From the NCBI GenBank assembly GCA_015680685.1, contig MNCI01008572.1, positions 596,775 through 660,774 on the forward strand: 64,000 nucleotides of DNA, read 5' to 3'. Of this stretch, positions 33,461 through 45,900 are shown in pieces. Source of the stretch: Gnetum montanum (taxonomy: Eukaryota; Streptophyta; Gnetopsida; Gnetales; Gnetaceae). Position 1 is the stretch's first letter. Each line of letters opens with the position of its first letter. The notes under the pieces are model-generated. The model was not told where the DNA came from, made no database searches, and worked only from the letters and a program-made list of their open reading frames with translations. Both the position numbers and the translations under genes were made by a program.

Positions 33461-35233
33461 TTATTCATGAAACTTTTCCCTACATGGGCCATGATAATTT
33501 ATAAACTTGAAAGCCCGAATAAGAAATTATTGATAACATCCAGCAAACCAAACCTCTCCATGAACCTAAAATAGCCAGCACTAATACTACCTCTATTAAT
33601 GGACCACCTTGCTCATTATTTCAAATCTCCTCATTCCAACTCAGTCATGGGGGAGATGGCCACCAATGCTAACCATTCTAAAGCCCTCAATTCCTTTAAC
33701 ATTTTTGTTTTACACATTCTTCATCTTTACTTGTTTTTGTTTTACACCATCGTTAACATTTTTTTACTATTTCTTTCTCTATTACATTTTGTTGGAATAA
33801 ATCTCACTCATCATATAATAAGTGCTCATGATGGTGGATTATACTATAATGGTGTTGATTGCTAATGTTTGGTTTTTACCTTTGACTTTTAATGTTGACA
33901 CTAAGATATAGTTTCTTTTGATAAAACAAGCAATGATTCCACATCATCCATTATCCATTCAGCTCTATGGTCTCCCTTGATCTTGAAACTGTCCTATCCC
34001 TTTTCTAAGTAAACTTATTAATGAATTGGTGGCTTGGTATTCTTCAAACCAAGAAAAGGTTCAAATGGATTGAAAAGGATGTGACCTCAAGGGGATTCAA
34101 TACATTTTTGTTGGCTATTCTCTTGAATACCTAGATGTTTTTCACACAGTCTTCCACCATTCCGCTCTTGACCAAATATCAGGAAGTTGACTAAATCAAA
34201 TAAGCCTTTGCATGGTGTGGTTCTCATATATAAACAAAAAACAAAAAAAAACCTAGTCAGAATTCAAAGCACACCCCATAGAAATAATAATGAAACATGG
34301 GCTACAAGCACTAGTTATGGCACTGGAAAGATATGTTACCCATGCCTGAAAGTTCCCTCTAACTAAGGCCCTTTCTCACTTCCTACTCTTCTATTCTTTT
34401 CTTGTTGGAATGGTGGTGGCTCTATGGATGCATTCTTGTTGCTTTAGAAAGATGGGTTGGTCAAGCGTATTGGTGCGAGGTCACTAGATGTGGTTAGTTT
34501 TAATCTGAATTATGAATTCTATTAAGTCACCTTAATCATACACTACACAAGGGACTTTACAAAACCTTAATTTTGGGATTCCATTCCATTCTCTCCTCTC
34601 TTTCCGTATTGCTTCCCATATGCCACCTCATTGCCAATTTTATGCTTAGTCTATATCTTGGTTGACACATTGTTCTTCTTTGGTAAACTCTTGTGGGTAA
34701 GTCCTTAACCAGTGTTTCCATATGTCATTCCTAGAGCCTACAAACTCTTTGGTGTGTGGCATTGTTAGGGCATTAAGGGCATGAGCATACTTTGGGTAGG
34801 ACCCACTGGCATTCCTTTTTGGTACAATTGTTAAGTTCTTTTCTCTTAATATTCCTTCCAATTAACTATTTATCATTTCAACCCATCAATGACATCCATT
34901 TTTTTTCTTTTATTGGCTTCACCATTGTTATTTCTCTCATCTTTATTGTTCTTTCAATTTTCCATCTTATTGCTACCAGAGGTTTTCTCTTAGTCATGGG
35001 GGTCCTATCACAAAAAAAATGTCAATTCATTACTTATCTCACCCCTACACCTTGGGTAGTTATTATTTACAAACCTCTAACCCAGTATCTACCATACCCA
35101 TAACCTAGCCAAGGTGCTTCATATCGAGGTAAGGTATCAACTACATTATGTCTTATCTATCCTTGCTAATTCATGACTATGTTGTATGTGCAGATGGTAA
35201 CTATGTGAACAATGGACTAGGATAGGAGGAAGC
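33461..35233 (+). other. 3' non-coding region of Ath-2
   Basis: No domain recognised. Two open stretches (34646-34861 minus; 34792-35103 plus, hydrophobic) overlap on opposite strands and have no supporting similarity; an envelope-like protein cannot be claimed. The region stops at the Tat-4 LTR edge at 35234. Confidence 0.5.
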
Positions 35234-37008
35234 TATAGCAACTGAAAACATCAGCGACTGGAACATAGAGAGGTTCCTAGGCAAACAGTTTAACCCTAGA
35301 TCCATGTGAGGGCTATGCTAGATAAAATAGAAGCGGGGTGCCCTAAACAGTTTGATTAATCAGACAGGGACTTAATCAATGTAACTTAACCTTATGTGAA
35401 CGTTGTTTTGATTGCGAGATACACGAGGTAAAAACGATAATCAATAAATGCGGGAATGAAGGAAATAATGCCAAACAACGATAAAAATAAAGAGATAACA
35501 AAATAAACTCAGGTAAGAACTGCACCACCTCAAGGTCGAGGGTTCAATTCTTTGCCTTGTTTTGAAAGATGTGTAACAAGCTATACCATGCCGGAGGCAC
35601 ACAAAGAGTTCGAGAGTAACCGGAATGCTCAAAATATGCCAACTATGCTCTTGAATGTGAACTTAAAAGCCAACAATGCAAAATGCCATCAAGCCAACTG
35701 CTCTCCTCAATGTAAAAAATGTCAATTCTTTGAGCAAAAAACCCAACCGCAAAATAGCCAATGTAAAAAGCCAACCATTTGAGGGTTGTTTGCCAAGGTA
35801 TTTATAGGGCCAGGAGCAGGCGAAAAATGAGGCCTAGATGCCACATGTCCTAGATCCCATGGGATGCTGATGTGCCCGTACTGTGTAGATGTGCAACGCC
35901 GGTCATGAACATGCTACGCTATAACCATGTTCTCAAAACTGCACATGCTGGAATCCGGTGTGCCAACAATGCAAGCAGAAATGAAGTCTTCCCCCTAGGA
36001 CTACTTCTTCCCTATCCTTATGAATAGGGTCAAGCGTAGTGACAAATGTTGAGGGCTGGACTAAGGGGTATGCCAAAGTGGAACAAAGTTGTTGATCATG
36101 GCAAGCTTAGTCATTACTAACAAGCTGTAGCACTAGCTGAAAATGTCCTGAAGCTTCTGTCAAATTTTCATACACTATCTAGCACTTTGAAGTAGTGTAG
36201 TTTTTTGCTACACTATGTAACTTAGCACATTGATGTAGCATAGCCACCAATTTGAACAGGAGACTTGCGTTGGAGTCACCAGCTTTTGCTAAAAGCCTTG
36301 GTGCATGTCAGTTAACCTTTGGAGCATTTTATTGGTTTGAATCTTTGCTACACTATGTTATGCTACGTAGCGTAGCATAGCGTAGCGGCCAATGTAACAT
36401 GCATTTCTGTCAAAATTGTGGGGTTTCACAAGAAAACATTGCTTGTGATTCAAGGGCTAACTAGGACAAGGTAGTTTGGAAAGCCACAATGCTATTAGAT
36501 GTAGTATTTTTGTTGAAATGGCTTGGTAGAGGAGCATTTTGCATGTTTTTCCCTTGCTACGTTGTGCTATGCTATGTAGCGTAGAATAGTGTAGCACCCT
36601 GTGTTGGTCAAATTCCAACTTTGCCTTGTGCAAACATTTTGCTAAAGCTTGTATTCAGATGCTTGATTGATTTTTTGAAGGCTTGGTACGCTGCGCAGTG
36701 TAGCGTAGCATAGTAGACTTCTCTACTAGAAAACTTGCTAAACTGTTTTGCTCATCCCAAACACTCTCAGCAACTCCTAACATAGTTTCTAAGTAGACTG
36801 TCAGTTGTGCGAATTTTCCAAGTGGGTAGGCCAGAGAGTCCATCGGGCCTGTCAGCTCCAGAGATAGAAAACTTTTCAGACTGGACAGTCTAACCTCGGT
36901 GCTTACATTTTCCTACCAAACTGTCATGAGGCTACACTTGTGGAAATCCTTGTCTTAGTTCCAGGACCCTGGTGAAGCAAGAGGACCCCAAAATTTTATG
37001 GTGTTTCA
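35234..37008 (-). repeat. 3' LTR of Tat-4
   Basis: The element-sense start TGAAACACCATAAAATTTTG at 37008 follows a polypurine tract and matches the Tat-5 LTR start (TGAAACATCATGAAAATTTC). A TATA box (CCTATAAATACC) is at about 35805. The R/U5 part shares AAGTCCCTGTCTG and TTTAGGGCACC with Tat-5 (51085-51120). The LTR ends AGTTGCTATA at 35234, a decayed CA end. U3 (36130-36720) carries the GTAGCGTAGC array. Confidence 0.83.
36130..36725. repeat. GTAGCGTAGC / GCTACGCTAC motif cluster in Tat-4 U3
   Basis: Runs such as GCTACGTAGCGTAGCATAGC, GTAGCGTAGAATAGTGTAGC and CGCAGTGTAGCGTAGCATAG recur about every 100-190 bp upstream of the TATA box, each close to a palindrome. Related runs occur in the introns of the antisense gene of the same element (43310-43720, 45815-45860, 46583-46620). 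Confidence 0.85.
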
Positions 37009-37078
37009 CTAGCCCCTCTTTGTCGACGTCTAGAGGATGGGCCCAAGAGATGCCGACAAAGAATACAAAACACCATAA
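37009..37078 (-). promoter_or_regulatory. Polypurine tract of Tat-4 within a two-part hairpin
   Basis: Element-sense order: TTTTATGGTGTTT, spacer, CTTTGTCG, loop, CGACAAAG, AGGGGCTAG, then the LTR start TGAAACACCATAAAA. The outer 13-bp arm pairs perfectly with the LTR start and the inner 8-bp arm with the base before the purine run. AGGGGCTAG is therefore held in an internal bulge. Tat-2 keeps the outer arm (GTGGTGTTT with AAACACCAC). Confidence 0.8.
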
Positions 37079-38370
37079 AAGACAAGATGCTAACATTGCT
37101 CTTCAGTAATTATCCAGATGTCGCTTAGCTATGCTTGAGAGTGCTAGGATAGTCATGTAGGGAAAGGGAAAAGGGTTCATCTGTAGGGGTAGTTTTAGAA
37201 AGGAAAAGATGTAGCATAGTATGGTCCCTCGTTGGAGTGCTTGTGAGGGAGTTGATACGCATGGGCATCTTTCTTTTGCAGGCTTCTGACCTGTCATCGG
37301 AATGCTTAGAGATGGTCATTACGAAATAGCTAATGTGCAATTTTTTTAGCACTTTTTTTTGAGCTTTTTCTCTTTTACGCTTTTCTTTTACTATTTTTCC
37401 ATGTTCATTTGCGAACAACCTTGTTGTAGGATAGGTGTTTCCTCCCTAGGATCAGTTGCATTCTATCCATGTGGGGCTTTGACCTACCTACATATGCTTC
37501 CCATACGAAAAGTTACGTTACACACGTCATGGACTTTACGGTTGAGCGTATGGAAGGGCTTTACAAGCATCGGGAAAATTTGTAAAAAGAGGTGTGAGAA
37601 GGAGAATTGCAGGTGTAAGAAATGAGGTAAAGAAGGTTAAGGGGGAGGATAGGATGTGCACTCCCAAGTAGCCAAGCTAGTTAGGAAAACCACCTTGGAA
37701 TGATGTAGTGTCCTGCCGCCTTGGAAAAATGCACCTCTGACCAACACCCCTCTGGCACGTACCCTATAAACACAACAGAGAGCAAACCAGAAGAAACAAC
37801 CATCAAGCAAAATGAAGGTAAATATCTTGCTTACTCTAGACGCTACTGGAGCAATGGAAATTGTTACCGAGGCATGTGACATCCAGACTAGAAAGGCCAA
37901 CAGTAGTTCTAGCAACATCAATGTGGAGGGGTTGGCACCGAGGAGGCTAGGAGTTGCAGTGATGTGAGTGTTCAAGAATCCCCACCCAAGGCAAACATTA
38001 TGCAGTTTAGCTATAAGGTGAGATGCCCAACAGTTGAACATCTTTTGATCTTGGGCTATGGTGGGGGCTAGAGGATAGCAACTTTGTGGCTGGGCCATAA
38101 TAGTGCTGGGACTCTAGCAACAAGCGCCGACTATGGAAGCTACCACCAGGGTGACGGGCCGTGGTAGCAGTAGCTCCAGAAGGTCAACAAGATGTCAACT
38201 GACATCTTTGGAGGATCAGCAAGATGCCAAGGGTAGTGGTGTTGTAGATATTCCAAGTAGTATTTTTCTGGCATCGTGAACTACATTCTAGAACTGCAAC
38301 GCTCCACCCCACATCAGCATTGTGCACGCTCGCTTGTTTGTAGGATCATGGATGCACGCTAAGGACGTTG
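37079..38370 (-). other. 3' untranslated region of Tat-4
   Basis: No domain found between the integrase-side array and the polypurine tract. The longest open stretch (37637-38098, minus) has no recognisable motif and unusual composition, and is not called as a gene. Confidence 0.5.
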
Positions 38371-38374
38371 TGCC

Positions 38375-38812
38375 AAAAACCTAGTTTAAGGTCCTGGTAG
38401 ATCGTGGTGTGCTGGTTTAAGATCCTCACATACCGTGGTGTGCTAGTTTAAGGTCCTAGTAGACCGATGTGCTAGTTTAAGGTCCCAGTACACCATTGTG
38501 CCGGTTTAAGGTTCCAGCATACCACTATGCTGGTTTAAGATCCCAGCAAACCAATGTGCTAGTTTATCGTCATAGCGGATGGTGGATGGGCCATTTTAAG
38601 GTTGTAGCGGATCACCTGTGCTAGTTTTACATCATAGCGGACAAGCTTTACCAGTTTTACATCATGGCGGATGGGCTATGCCAGTTTATAGTCATAGTAG
38701 ACTATCTGTGCCAGTTTATAGTCATAGCGGACTATCACTATGCCAGTTTTACATCATAGTGGATGACCTTTGCCAGTTTTATGTCGTAGCGGATGATCTG
38801 CTTACCTTTCTC
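38375..38812. repeat. Hairpin-motif array downstream of integrase, Tat-4
   Basis: About fourteen units of 28-37 bp on the plus strand follow the pattern GTGCTAGTTTAAGGTCC-N-GGACC, drifting to CCAGTTTTACATCATAGCGGA toward the integrase. Most left-hand units keep an inverted GGTC...GACC pair. It belongs to the same motif family as the arrays at 42420, 47870, 55360 and 60190. Confidence 0.85.
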
Positions 38813-38817
38813 ATGCA

Positions 38818-39790
38818 TCAGATGTAGTACAGCTTGAGATACGAATGATTCACAAGATTCGTAAACTCTTTGCCATCCATGTCTGCCAACTTGAAGGCTC
38901 CATTCCAATTGGCTTTTCTGACCATGAATGGACCTTCCCAGTTTTTTGAGAACTTATTCACATGTTCACAAACAGCCTTGAGAATGAGGTCTCCCTTTTT
39001 TACCAGCCATTGATGTGGGTTTGCATGATGCTTCTGCCATTGCCTATCTTGATATCGCTCGATGCGGCCAACTGTTTGTGCACACTCCTCCTCTATGGAG
39101 TCAAGGTCAATGATCCTCAACTCATTATTCTAGGCTTTGTTCATGATGTTTGATAGGATCATTCGAAGTGATGGTACCTACAGCTTAAGAGGTAACACTG
39201 CTTCATATCCATAAATAAGGCTATAAGGAGTTTTACCTATTTCTGTTCTGCATGTCGTTCTGTAAGCCCATAGCACATAGAGGATTTGCTCATGCCATCG
39301 CCTCTTGCTGTTGCTAAGCATCTTCTTGAGCAAGTTGATGATGGATTTGTTCATAGCTTCTACTTGTCCATTTGCCTACGAGTAGTATGGCAAGGAAAAG
39401 GATTTCTTAATGCCAAGGTTGTTGCAAAAGGTTTTGGTTTCTACACTACTAAACTGTGGCCTGTTGTCTATCACAATAGTCATGGGAAGCCAAAAACTTG
39501 TTACTATGTTATCCAATATAAAGTGGAAAACCTATTGAGATGTAGTCTTCCTATGGAAGATAGCCTCTACCCATGTGGTGGTGATGATGAAGCTATGCCC
39601 TATGGAAGACTTAGGTGTGATAGGTCCTATAATGTCTAGTCCCCATCATTGGAATGGCCACATGATCTGTGTCGAATGCAACTCAGTAGGTGAAACGTGT
39701 ATAATATTTGCATATGGTTGGCACATGTTACAAGTTTTAACTTTAGCAAGGCAATCTCATTCCATGTAACACTAGTAATACCCTAGGCAT
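38818..39790 (-). pseudogene. Integrase of Tat-4
   Basis: Minus-strand reading: WGLDIIGPITPKSS (first Asp), SFIITT and WVEAI, VIDNRPQFSS (second Asp kept; the following DGP became NRP), ANGQVEAMNKSIINLLKKML (Glu kept). Then ILYVLWAYRTTCR and a 100-codon open C-terminus (39120-38818) with DRQWQKHHANPHQW, KKGDLILKAV and NWEGPFMV, ending YYI and stop like Tat-5. Several stops and at least one deletion break the core. Confidence 0.85.
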
Positions 39791-40086
39791 CTAATTTTTG
39801 CTACCATGGCCTTAGGGGCTATGTGTCCACTGCATAGTCCTTCATGGACCTCATTAATGATCTTTTACTCTTGTCCCTCATTTATGCATGCTAGCAATAT
39901 CCCATCAAAGGAGCATTTGCATAAAGCATCATCTCCCATCAGTACATATTGCCAGGCACGCTTATAGATCACATCTCTTTGAGTAGATGTCAATCCGCGT
40001 GGGGGCTCACCATCTTGCATATATGCTTTAATGTTGGCATATCACTCTTGGGTTTTGGCAGTGCTCACACAGGCGATGTGTACCAC

Positions 40087-40540
40087 TTAAGTGATAGGCT
40101 CTATACACTCAATTTTCGAAGCAAGAAAAGTTACGAACAAGTGTGGTGGCACATTTAATGCTAGGGTGGCCAAGGCATCCACTACGGTGTTATCATTATG
40201 TGGCACTTGTTGAACATCTATTGTGGCAAACTGTTTGAGCAAACTTTTGGCTAGGTCGCAATACGGTTGCAGATGAGTAGCTTTGCAGGCATAGACCTCA
40301 GTGATTTGATTGACAATGAGTTGTGAATTGTCGTGAATTGCCAAATGTTAAATTTTTAACACTCAGGCTGCTAAGAGGCCCCTAAGGAATCCTTCGTATT
40401 CTACCATATTATTTGTACAAAGGAACACGAACTGATAAGAAAACGGTTAAATGTCCCCAGAGGGGAACGTAATGATGGCAGCTGCACTACCACCTCGCGT
40501 AGTCGAGGCACCGTCGAAATGAAAAGTAGCCTCTCTAAAT
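40087..40540 (-). pseudogene. Archaeal-like RNase H (second RNase H) of Tat-4
   Basis: FHFDGASTTRGGSAAAIITF carries the first catalytic Asp, then LCTNNMVEYEGFLRGLL (Glu), IHDNSQLIVNQITEVYACKA (Asp position) and NTVVDALATLAL. This extra RNase H between the ordinary RNase H and integrase is a hallmark of Tat-clade plant elements. Interrupted by stops. Confidence 0.83.
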
Positions 40541-40699
40541 ATAATGGGACAAATGTGATGGTGCTAACATGCTCATTGGGGAATTCAGGTTCTATGGTTT
40601 CCTAATCGTTGATAGGTGAGATCGTGAGTTGCGTAGCTATGGCTTGCCCTTTCGTCGATGATTGGGTCACATAGTGCAAATTGAATTCTATGGTTATTG

Positions 40700-42286
40700 C
40701 TTTCCACTAGGCTATCCTATTGCTCTCATATATATTATTTGTGATAGCCCAGAGTACATTGCTTTTGCATATAATGTTGACTTTGCTACAAAACAGATAA
40801 TGCCTCCACTTTTTCAATGCAAATACTAGGATAAGGCAATTTCTTTCCACCTCATTGTACTTCACCTCGTATGCTATAAATGCATGACTCAAGTAATAGA
40901 TTGAACTCTCAAAGCCGTCATCTCTTCTCTGACATAACAGTGCCACGATAGACGTGTCTGAGGTGGCAAGGTAGATGTAGAAAGGCTTATCCCTCTACGG
41001 TGGGTAAATAGTTGGGAGGTGTAAAAGCTCTTTCTTTAGGCCATCGAAGGCTTGCTAGCATTGTGTTGTCCATTCGAAGTTAACCCCTTTCTTTAGTAAG
41101 TGTTGCATGGGGTGTAACTTGTCAGTCAACTTTGCTATAAACCTTCTAATGAACTGTACCCTACCTTACAACCCACGTTATTCTTTAACATTTTTAGAGG
41201 GTGCTAGATTAATGATGGCCTTAACTTTGTCAGGGTCCACTCGTATTCCAACTTATGATACTACAAACCCTAGCATGCGTCTGATTCTTACACCGACGAC
41301 ACACTTTTTTGGACTGAGGCATAATTCATGCATATGGCAACGTTTGACGACTACACCTAGATCATTAGGATGGTCAACAACATCTTTAGATTTGACTGCT
41401 ATGTCATCCACATAGTTGGTTAGTGTTTCTAGGATGTAGTCGCTAACGATGTATGTCATGGCTCTTTGGTAGGTTGCTCTTGTGTTTTTGAGTCCAAAGG
41501 ACATCATAGTGTAATAGAAGATACCCCATGGGGTCATGAAAGTGATTGTTAACTGATTCTCTAGGTTGGTATGAATTTGATTGTAGCCGAAGAAACTGAC
41601 CATGAAGGATAGTAGAGTGTGACCAGCCATAGTGTCGATAAGTTGATCAATACTCGGCAAGGGGAAGTCATCTTTGATCGTTTCTTTGTATAGATCTTGG
41701 AAGTCTATATAGATTTGTATTCCTCTCATTTTCTTAGAAACTACAACGATTTTTGACATCCATTCTGAGTAATCAACTACCTGGATGAAACCAACTTGAT
41801 ACAGCTTAGTGATTTCATCATGTATGGCCAGTGCAATCTGTGATTTAATCTTGCGAGCCTTTTGGTTGACTGCCTTCACACGTGGGTCTAAGACAATGTT
41901 ATGTTGTATAAGCCTCGGATCTAAGCCTGACATGTCATTATAGCACCATTCAAATACTTCAATGTTGTCTTGAAGGATCTTGGATACATCTTTATGCATT
42001 TCTGCATCTAGGAGGGAGCTAAGTTTTAACGTCTTTATTTTCCCCCAAGATGTAGTCACAGGTGTTTCAATGAGAGGGTCCTCAGCTACATCCCTAGCCT
42101 CTAAATCTAAGGCTTGGACTAGATGTTTGGGCTAGTCTAGGGATGTTTCTAAGGATGCGACAGTGCTATCAGTGGGTGATTCCCAATCTATTGACTCTAG
42201 GTTCAATTGTCTTGTAAACTCACCATGTGGGCCTGTCAAGGCTAGAAGTGAAGATAGATCATGATGCATGGCCATTCTTGCTCAAC
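40700..42286 (-). pseudogene. RT and RNase H of Tat-4
   Basis: A 268-codon open frame (42059-41253) holds the RT: EVFEWCYNDMSGLDPRLI, ITKLYQVGFIQVVDYSEW, KIVVVSKKMRGIQIYIDFQD, DDFPLPSIDQLIDTMAGH, ITFMTPWGIFYYTMMSFGLK and the intact catalytic YVDD (TNYVDDIAVKS). The thumb and RNase H follow with stops to about 40707 (CQRRDDGFESSIYYLSHAF, KYNEVERNCLILVFALKKWR). Upstream, a conserved peptide (MAMHHDLSSLLALTGPHG, like MDVALSTPLVLTGLHG in Tat-5) starts a few nt after GTGGCAG at 42287. That is a likely 3' splice site joining protease to RT. Confidence 0.87.
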
Positions 42287-42419
42287 CTGCCACAATAACA
42301 TAAATGCCAAGTCAAGTGATACCTATTTGTAGCAACAGCGCATTCTAAACATTTGCAAAGCAACAATCAGATATGAAACGGTTAAAATTATTATTAACTG
42401 TGAGGCAAAATTTGCAAGC

Positions 42420-42680
42420 TGCCAATTTAAGGTCGTAGTGGACCACCTAGATGCAGAGTTGTATTTTAAAACTGCTAGTCTAAGGTCTTTGCGGACTACT
42501 AACTTTGTTGAACTCTGAATTGTAATTGTTAGTTTAAGGTCTTTGCGGACCATTAATGGGTTAGGTTTGTAAGCCAAAACTATTAGTTTAAGGTCTTTGC
42601 GGACCGCTAACGAGTTATTCTTGCAAAGGTAAGTTGCTATTAGTTTAGGGTCTTTGCAGACCGCTAATGGGTTGGGCCCA
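42420..42680. repeat. Hairpin-motif array between the antisense gene start and RT, Tat-4
   Basis: Five units of about 58 bp on the plus strand contain TAGTTTAAGGTCTTTGCGGA followed by CCGCTAA. GGTC and GACC around TTTGCG form a small inverted repeat in each. The array lies about 260 bp upstream of the antisense ATG, on the RT side. Confidence 0.9.
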
Positions 42681-42824
42681 CCTACCACGATGCAAACAGT
42701 GCTGCTATGTTATGGTGGGAGTGCTACACTATACGGAGTATCCCACATTAATCGAGGTACGAAAATGGCAAGTTCCTTTTCACCATGTTGGCTGTAAATA
42801 GGGGTTTAACCCTGGTAAACTCAT

Positions 42825-42845
42825 CATTTTCATTATAAGAGTGCA
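42825..42845 (+). promoter_or_regulatory. Candidate TATA promoter of the Tat-4 antisense gene
   Basis: TCATTATAAGAGTGC lies about 95 bp upstream of the ATG at 42935, on the strand opposite to the retrotransposon. Tat-5 has TTGTTTATAAGCTAG about 130 bp upstream of its antisense ATG. Positional evidence only. Confidence 0.45.
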
Positions 42846-42934
42846 GAGCACACATCCAGAGCATAGAGCGGTTGTACTGACAAAGAGCAAGGCAATTTAG
42901 TGTAGCAACTAAGAAAAAATCTACAACCGAGACA

Positions 42935-45900
42935 ATGGCACCTAAAAGAGAACACAAACACCGAGCGCTCACCAAGGTGGACGAGGTGAAAGACACCTTG
43001 GGATGTCTATCATAGGCGCACGTCACAGTATGAGAGGAGACTCTATTAGCTTGGTAAGTTGCTATGCTACCTTTGTTTTCCATGTTGTTTTTGTTGTCTC
43101 TTCTTTTTATTTTGTCATTTTTTTTTTAAATCCGTGTCTTCTATCACCGTTTTGGTTGTTGTTTTGGCCGTTACACCACCACCATTGCGGATTCAGCTGT
43201 GACGGGTGTACAGATGCTATGCTAAGCTTGCATGCAATATTTCCTAGACCGCCATTATTGTGACTACCTCTCCATAGGGGTTTAGGTGATCCTCGCAACC
43301 TAGCATGCAAGCAGCGTAGCGTATGGCCCTCAGGAGGGTTTGGCCATACGTGAGATTTAACAACGTAACATGTGTTTAACGTAGTGTAGTGCGAGTCATT
43401 TTGTATGGAAAAAGATTGGTTAAAATGGCTATAGCATAAAAAAATTATTTTTATTTGAAATTTGTATTTAAATTTTTTGTTACGCTAGGCTGGTGTGTTG
43501 TAAGACCTTTAGACCAATGCATCAGTAGTATCGTGTTGCTACACTATTGATCCTACAATTCCGTTGGTGAATCTACCTTAATTGTAAATCTATTATATTG
43601 TTGTGCTATGCTACATTCAAAAAAGATTATGCTACGCTGTTTGCAATCAGGGGTTTATGCTACGCTACATGCAAAGAAAGAGTTATGCTACACTATTTAA
43701 AAATGGCTAATCATGCTATGCTACATGTGAACTCCACTTGAACATAATGCTAATGTTTGTCATTCTGTTATGCAGGGTGATGTTAAAATCCATTTTGATT
43801 TTCCTAGAGATTGTAGGGGTTTTATGCTGCCTAAGTGAATCGGTGGCCAACGTTCCTCTACCCCATGCACGTGTGGAGTGACAAGTGGTCTAGTTCCGGG
43901 AAGGTGCACAGAACTTCCTACAAATCCTCCTCCAACACTTTAGCGTGATTGTTTGGTCACACTTATCGATGGAGGCAGCAGCCGCAATTATAGAAACCCT
44001 GTTGCCTGGGGCAAATTGGGGTATTCTAAAATTTCTGATCGATGGGGAAATCGGGGGCGAGTAGGTAGGAGGATCCAACCAGTGCCCAAAAAGCTTGAGA
44101 CACTTGACTTGGATCTGGGAGATGCTAGAGTATAAGTGTTACCACGTATACAATACATTGTTTGTTGCCCACCACATGGGCACCTATTTTCAGAACCCAC
44201 CAAGAACTGTTTATTTTGCCAGTGGGTGAGTTTTGTAAATGTATTCCATCACGTTATGTAATGCATGCTATGCTAGGAAAAAATGTTAATAGTGTATGTG
44301 TTTTTTTTTTGCTGTGTGTTACCAGGTTTTATATCAACAAGAGTGGGCTTCACGGTGATACTGATGCCTTAGCTTTGGCATAGATGGCTTTGCGGGAGTT
44401 TTCCTCTATTGGGAACATGCATGCCACCATGATAGGCCAATGTAGGGGTGAGTACAAAACCTATCCAACCCAGTACTTCCAGTTTTACAATAAGTGTAAG
44501 AAGGTTGGTTGGTTGGATGGGGATTGGGCATCCCTTAGGCCGATCACCATTGAAGATGTGTCAATGGAACTCCCACCATTCTCATCATCATTTAAACCTG
44601 GTAAGCTAGGCCATGAATTCATGTTTGCATGTTCAAGTGTTGTTTCATTTTTCTTTTATTTTTTATTTTGTTTTGTTTAACTTTTTACTTTTTCTTTTTA
44701 TAAACTACTACAATGATGAAGAAATCCCAAGAGGTCACCATGATCACCTCTGGGCATAACGAGGCCAACATTTATTTCAAGTATGGGGAGGTGGACGAGA
44801 CCCAACGCTGGCTCTACAACGGGGCCCCAGAATCACTCAACAACCTTCAAGACGTTGGGCTCATGGAGTTGTTCTTGGTCGTCAACCCAAGCATCCCTAC
44901 TGCCGAGATGCTTGCCCTAGCCAACTCCTTTTTTGAAAAAGCAAACTGCTTCCACACACATGTGCATGGTGTGTTGGTGGTTCTTGAGATTAATGACTAA
45001 ATATTTGCAAATCTCTTCAGTGTCCCTTCTAATGGCCTCCTCGTAGGAGCAAAGACCAAAAAGGAGGCTAACCATTAGGGGGACATTTAGGAGTGGCTAG
45101 GGGTGGCGAAGGGCTACAAGGGGATCCATGTTGAAGAGGCCAGACTAAGAATGGCCAAAATGGTTTACCCCATCTTCCGTGCTCGTGCTTTCCCCAAGCT
45201 AGTTTCCTAAGGAAAATCATTAGTATCAAGCAAGTTTGGATTATGAGAGAAGTCATGGACGAGCAAGCCCATTATAATTGGGCCAAGAATCTTTGCAAAG
45301 GTCTGCAGGCTAAAATGGTCAAGCTTCGTAGGAAGCCTAAATCCCATTTCAATGTGCATCATGCCTTTTCTGTAGCCTGCCTACGGCGCATCACAGAATT
45401 CTTGGTAGTTCGTGAGAATGAAGTCTAGGTGATGTAGAATCGTAACCAGATTTCCAAACCATGGATTTTCTATGTCTTCCATACCACCTGATCCTAGGAT
45501 CCCCCAGAATCTATCGGGGAATCATTTTCAATGACGACCAAGGATCAGGTGGCGCGCAACTTTTGTGGCCAAGACAACGTAGGAGAGGCACCCCCTGCTA
45601 CTACAGGAAGCGTATCACAGGGAAAATGCCTCATCACAGAGATGGTGGCAACTAGATTGCAACGTAAGAGGTCTCACCCAATTGAGGAGCCTCCCCATAC
45701 AAATGAACAAGGAGGGCAAAAACTATAGTTCAAGCTTCGCAAACTGTAGCCTCCCATCGATAAGTGCATCCTCTATTTATTTGTTGCCTCATTTGTTTGG
45801 TTAATGCTTGATGTGCTGTGCTATGCTAGGTAGCGTAGCACAACGTAGCATTTGTTTCAAGTTAGTATGTTTTTGCCTAATGTGATCACGCTTTATTAGC

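Larger units (their letters stand above)
26450..35233 (+). mobile_element. Ath-2: Athila-like Ty3/gypsy element, 3' end interrupted by Tat-4
   Basis: Order on the plus strand: 5' LTR, primer-binding site, gag, protease, RT, RNase H, integrase, then about 1.8 kb of non-coding 3' region that is cut by the Tat-4 LTR at 35234. The LTR end, PBS and gag match Ath-1; unlike Ath-1 this copy has pol. All coding domains contain stops, mainly TAG/TAA/TGA in place of Gln, Trp or Arg. Its 3' LTR is not in the window; it may lie beyond the nested Tat elements. Confidence 0.87.

Noticed and set aside
34792-35103. Possible envelope-like membrane protein downstream of Ath-2 integrase
   Set aside because: Hydrophobic composition follows from T-rich DNA; there is no signal peptide plus ectodomain pattern, and an equally long frame overlaps on the other strand.
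37637-38098. 153-codon minus-strand frame in Tat-4 3' UTR as a possible extra ORF
   Set aside because: No motif, no counterpart seen in Tat-5 within the window, and the composition looks like non-coding sequence.
42323-42688. 121-codon minus-strand frame with repeated LAVRKDLKLI units
   Set aside because: It is a translation of the five-unit hairpin-motif array between the antisense gene and RT.
43890-44203. Several overlapping short frames on both strands around the antisense exon 2
   Set aside because: Comparison with Tat-5 selects one frame and exact 450-nt exon borders; the rest are shadows.
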